This document shows positions 61,502 through 64,000 of a DNA stretch of 64,000 bases, piece after piece. The notes beneath the pieces were generated by a model. It saw only the letters and a list, made by a program, of their open reading frames with translations, was not told the DNA's origin and made no database searches. Numbering within the stretch: position 1 is the first letter of the stretch; each line of letters opens with the position of its first letter. The translations under genes were made by a program, and so were the position numbers. Source of the DNA: Blakeslea trispora (taxonomy: Eukaryota > Mucoromycota > Mucoromycetes > Mucorales > Choanephoraceae); NCBI GenBank assembly GCA_025331445.1, contig JAIWNE010000002.1:558001-622000 (forward strand). The letters run 5' to 3'.

Positions 61502-63681
61502 TCATTGTTGATTGACATGTCTTATTGAGACTTTTTCTAGTTCTTTAGATATTTGTGCCATATATCTTGATTTTGTTATCTCTTCATCAGTCCAGCCTGT
61601 GAACCCATCAGGCAAATAGCCAGTATCGTCATCCAATTCGCTGTCAAACTCATCAGTGGACTCATAGTTAGTACTTGAAGCACTGGATCGATCTCCAATG
61701 GCTACACTGCTACGGCGACGACTGCGATAATCATCACCACTTGAATCATCATCGTAAAACATGCCAAACACCTCATCGTGTCCAATATCAGAAGAGGATG
61801 AGGTCACAGAAGACTCAGAAGACTTTCGATGACCCTCAGGAGGAGAGTGTTGAGAAGCTGAAGGTGGCGAGTGCGCAGTATGACGTAGGGCTTGACCAGG
61901 TGTTCTTGGGGATTGAGACAATTGATGGCTGCTACTGTTTCTACTGGATGAAAGACTGGATCTGTTGCGTTCAGGGTGCGACTCTACTACTGCAAATGAT
62001 TTTTGTCTTTCCCTCTTGTTCCAATGAAGACAATTTTGGAGTGAGTTGAACCAGTCTGTCGCTTGATCTTCTTTGCAGACAGTAGGGAAAGGATAACGAG
62101 ATGCTGTTATTTTGATGTGATCGCCCTCTATTTCTTTAAGGTTAAGATGGTGCTTATTATAAGAAGAACTTTACTTACGTTTAAGTTCAACCCTGCCTCG
62201 CCCATCAAAGCTAGCCCAAGCAGTATTTCTTGAATTATAAGGGACACAGATTCTTAATTCCATAGAGTCAGGTACCAATGTAGGTCTAAAGGAAAGAGTG
62301 TGTGGACATATAGGCGTAATAAGGATAGCATGAATATCTGGATGAGTAAGGGAACCACCTGCAGAAAGCTAGTGAAGGAAAAAAAGAAGAAAAAAAAAGA
62401 GACAGATTCAGCTAACTTGTCTTTGTTTGAATGTTTTAAATATTTACTGAATAAGCAGTGCTTCCTGTGGGAGTAGATATGGCCAGACCATCTGCTTGAA
62501 CTGTTGTCAAGTGCTTATCGTCACCAAATAGCTCCAACAAGCTCACATAAGGGCTTGGACCACGATCTACTACCAAGTCATTGATGACATGGTACTTTTC
62601 AACCGGAACAGTGGTGAAGCAAGGCACTTGGCGCTTTTCTCCCATGGGAATCTGTGGATGAATTTCGCCTTGATCATCCTCTCCTTCTTCCACATCGTCT
62701 CCATCAATTTCCCCAAATTTCTTTTTGTGTTTTTGTTTACCTAAACCTTGGCACCAACCGCCTACAGTAAATTTGCCCGTAATAGGGTCTCGTACGACGT
62801 TCCTTAGTTGTATGGCTTCAGATGACTTGCAGTCACGATTGGGCACATTTCGATAAACAGTACAAGTAAGTCGACCTCGCAAATTGATACGAACGCCACG
62901 CTCAATTGCATTGTGAATATGGTGCTCATATCGGCCAAAATCAAAGGGTGTTAGGAAGCCTAATGAACCTAGATGAAAAGGAATGACAGGCGGTATGTAA
63001 TTTTGAAACAACCAGGATGAGAACAAAACTGTACCATCACCGCCCAACTTGTAAAATGATTAACAACAAATAACCTAAAACTTATCTGTCTGGAACTTAC
63101 TGTAATTATAAAGTCAAATGACTTTGGCTTCAAAGCGCATAATTCAGGTGTCCAGAATTTGAGCTTATCTTTTGCAATTGGATGTTTTTCGATGATCTTT
63201 CGATGATTAAAGCGCTTTGAATCCTTCAACTTTTCATCCACATAGCTTTCATTTTTTCTTTCTTTTTTAGTTTTTACCAAAGCTGTTGTATATATATTCC
63301 TTACCAACAAATACCACTTTCTTGGCCATATCGAGGAGTCTCTACCAAGTACAAAGCTAACTCTCGTGTCATCTTGATAAGTGAACAGTCCCCAGGCTTA
63401 GTAATAATCATGACTGATTTGGGATTCTCCCATTTAAGTCGAGTTTTTCCTGAATTAATAATCATGAGTAATAGGTTGATACAGAGCAAGATAACTACCA
63501 ATTTACCTAGCTTTTTGGCTACCGCTCTTACAGCGTCTGCTGTATCAGTTAGATAAGATGCTTGTTGCGAGCGAGAAATAGTTTTCACAGCCGAATATCT
63601 TCTCTCATAAGACGTGTCATTAGCCAATGCTGTTAAGGCATCCGTGAGTGCTGAACAAGGTATATTGGCCGTAGGTTCCAT
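61502..63681 (-). CDS. NAD kinase with long C-terminal extension
   Basis: Six exons: 63507–63681, 63305–63449, 63101–63245, 62448–63047, 62179–62368 and 61502–62133, giving 628 aa. The enzyme makes NADP from NAD with ATP. Seen in order: SVMIITKPGDCSLI, YVDEKLKDSKRF, TLGGDGTVLFSSW (GGDGT at about 157–161), PFHLGSLGFLTPF, NDLVVDRGPSPYVS, ADGLAISTPTGSTAYS and SFDGRGRVEL. A charged insert (DDVEEGEDDQGE) lies between the two domains. After the kinase core come about 170 residues rich in Ser, Asp and His (SSSRNSSSH, DDDSSGDD) that end in DEEITKSRYMAQISKELEKVSI. The exon 2/3 junction uses an A-rich acceptor. The lack of an N-terminal targeting signal suggests a cytosolic form. Confidence 0.93.
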
Positions 63682-64000
63682 GCTCAATAACTTTTTTTTC
63701 TTGTGTTTCAAAAGAAGAAGAAAAAAAAAAAATGCAGGAAGAAATATCTTTGAAAGCCGCAACCCAGCTATTGTATTTTTTAAGAAAAAATATCGCTACT
63801 TAAAATCCCATTAACTCTAGATTCAGACAATGTGATATCGCTTTTAAGACCAATCAGATTAATTTCAAGACAGAGAGATATGCGTTATTGTGATGCTCCT
63901 TGAGGACGCATCAAATATTCATTTCCGAGACTTCGACAACAGTTGAAACAAAATGACGTAAAGCAAAATCCAAAGCTACATGTTTTCCAATGTTGGCTTG
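63682..64000. other. Upstream region of NAD kinase
   Basis: It contains an A-run just upstream of the ATG (63720–63732) and no recognisable gene up to the window edge. Confidence 0.5.

Overview
This window is nuclear DNA from a fungus. Genes are split by many short GT–AG introns (mostly 50–100 nt), the sequence between genes is AT-rich, and the AROM protein, the SPX–VTC polyphosphate polymerase family and the UTP23 and CBS–PB1 proteins all have the fungal form. The long AT-rich deserts, the Tc1/IS630-type transposase relic and the intron style fit an early-diverging lineage such as Mucoromycota. That placement is inference, because no marker that names a genus is present. All gene models are hand-spliced from the sequence and have no transcript support.

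Layout. 1–6.3 kb is compact: the 3' end of cytosolic TrpRS, a CBS–PB1 membrane protein, UTP23 (minus) and mitochondrial ribosomal protein uS9m. 6.5–11.9 kb holds a long-chain acyl-CoA synthetase (minus), a poorly resolved small membrane-protein ORF and ribosomal protein L26 (minus). 13.3–14.3 kb encodes a secreted cysteine-rich protein. 14.3–20.8 kb is a gene desert with a complete 158-bp MITE, a three-copy 73–77-bp tandem repeat and a GC-richer block of unknown nature. 20.8–23.8 kb has a CaMKK/SNF1-activating kinase followed after only 68 bp by a CENP-N/Chl4-like kinetochore protein. 24.0–29.9 kb holds two tandem SPX–VTC paralogues, one with its catalytic residues and one that has lost them. 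31–41.3 kb contains a 939-aa disordered protein, cytosolic SerRS, a 94-aa helical protein and a 658-aa unknown. 41.5–46.5 kb is the pentafunctional AROM gene of the shikimate pathway.

46.5–57 kb is a second desert. It contains a degraded copy of the same MITE, tRNA-Ser(UGA), an 8-bp-unit satellite, a dead Tc1/IS630 transposase interrupted by a second hAT-like element, and a secreted protein made of four six-cysteine modules. 57.2–59.0 kb encodes an AF10/Jade-like PHD–ePHD protein whose last part needs one extra intron or a frame change. 60.75–61.2 kb is a small unknown gene, and 61.5–63.7 kb is NAD kinase.

The genes are mainly housekeeping and show no metabolic cluster. The only functional pairing is the two VTC genes, which could supply catalytic and accessory subunits of one vacuolar polyphosphate polymerase. 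The most notable observations are the VTC pair, the nested transposon whose conceptual removal restores a transposase motif, the four-module cysteine-rich secreted protein, and the MITE family.
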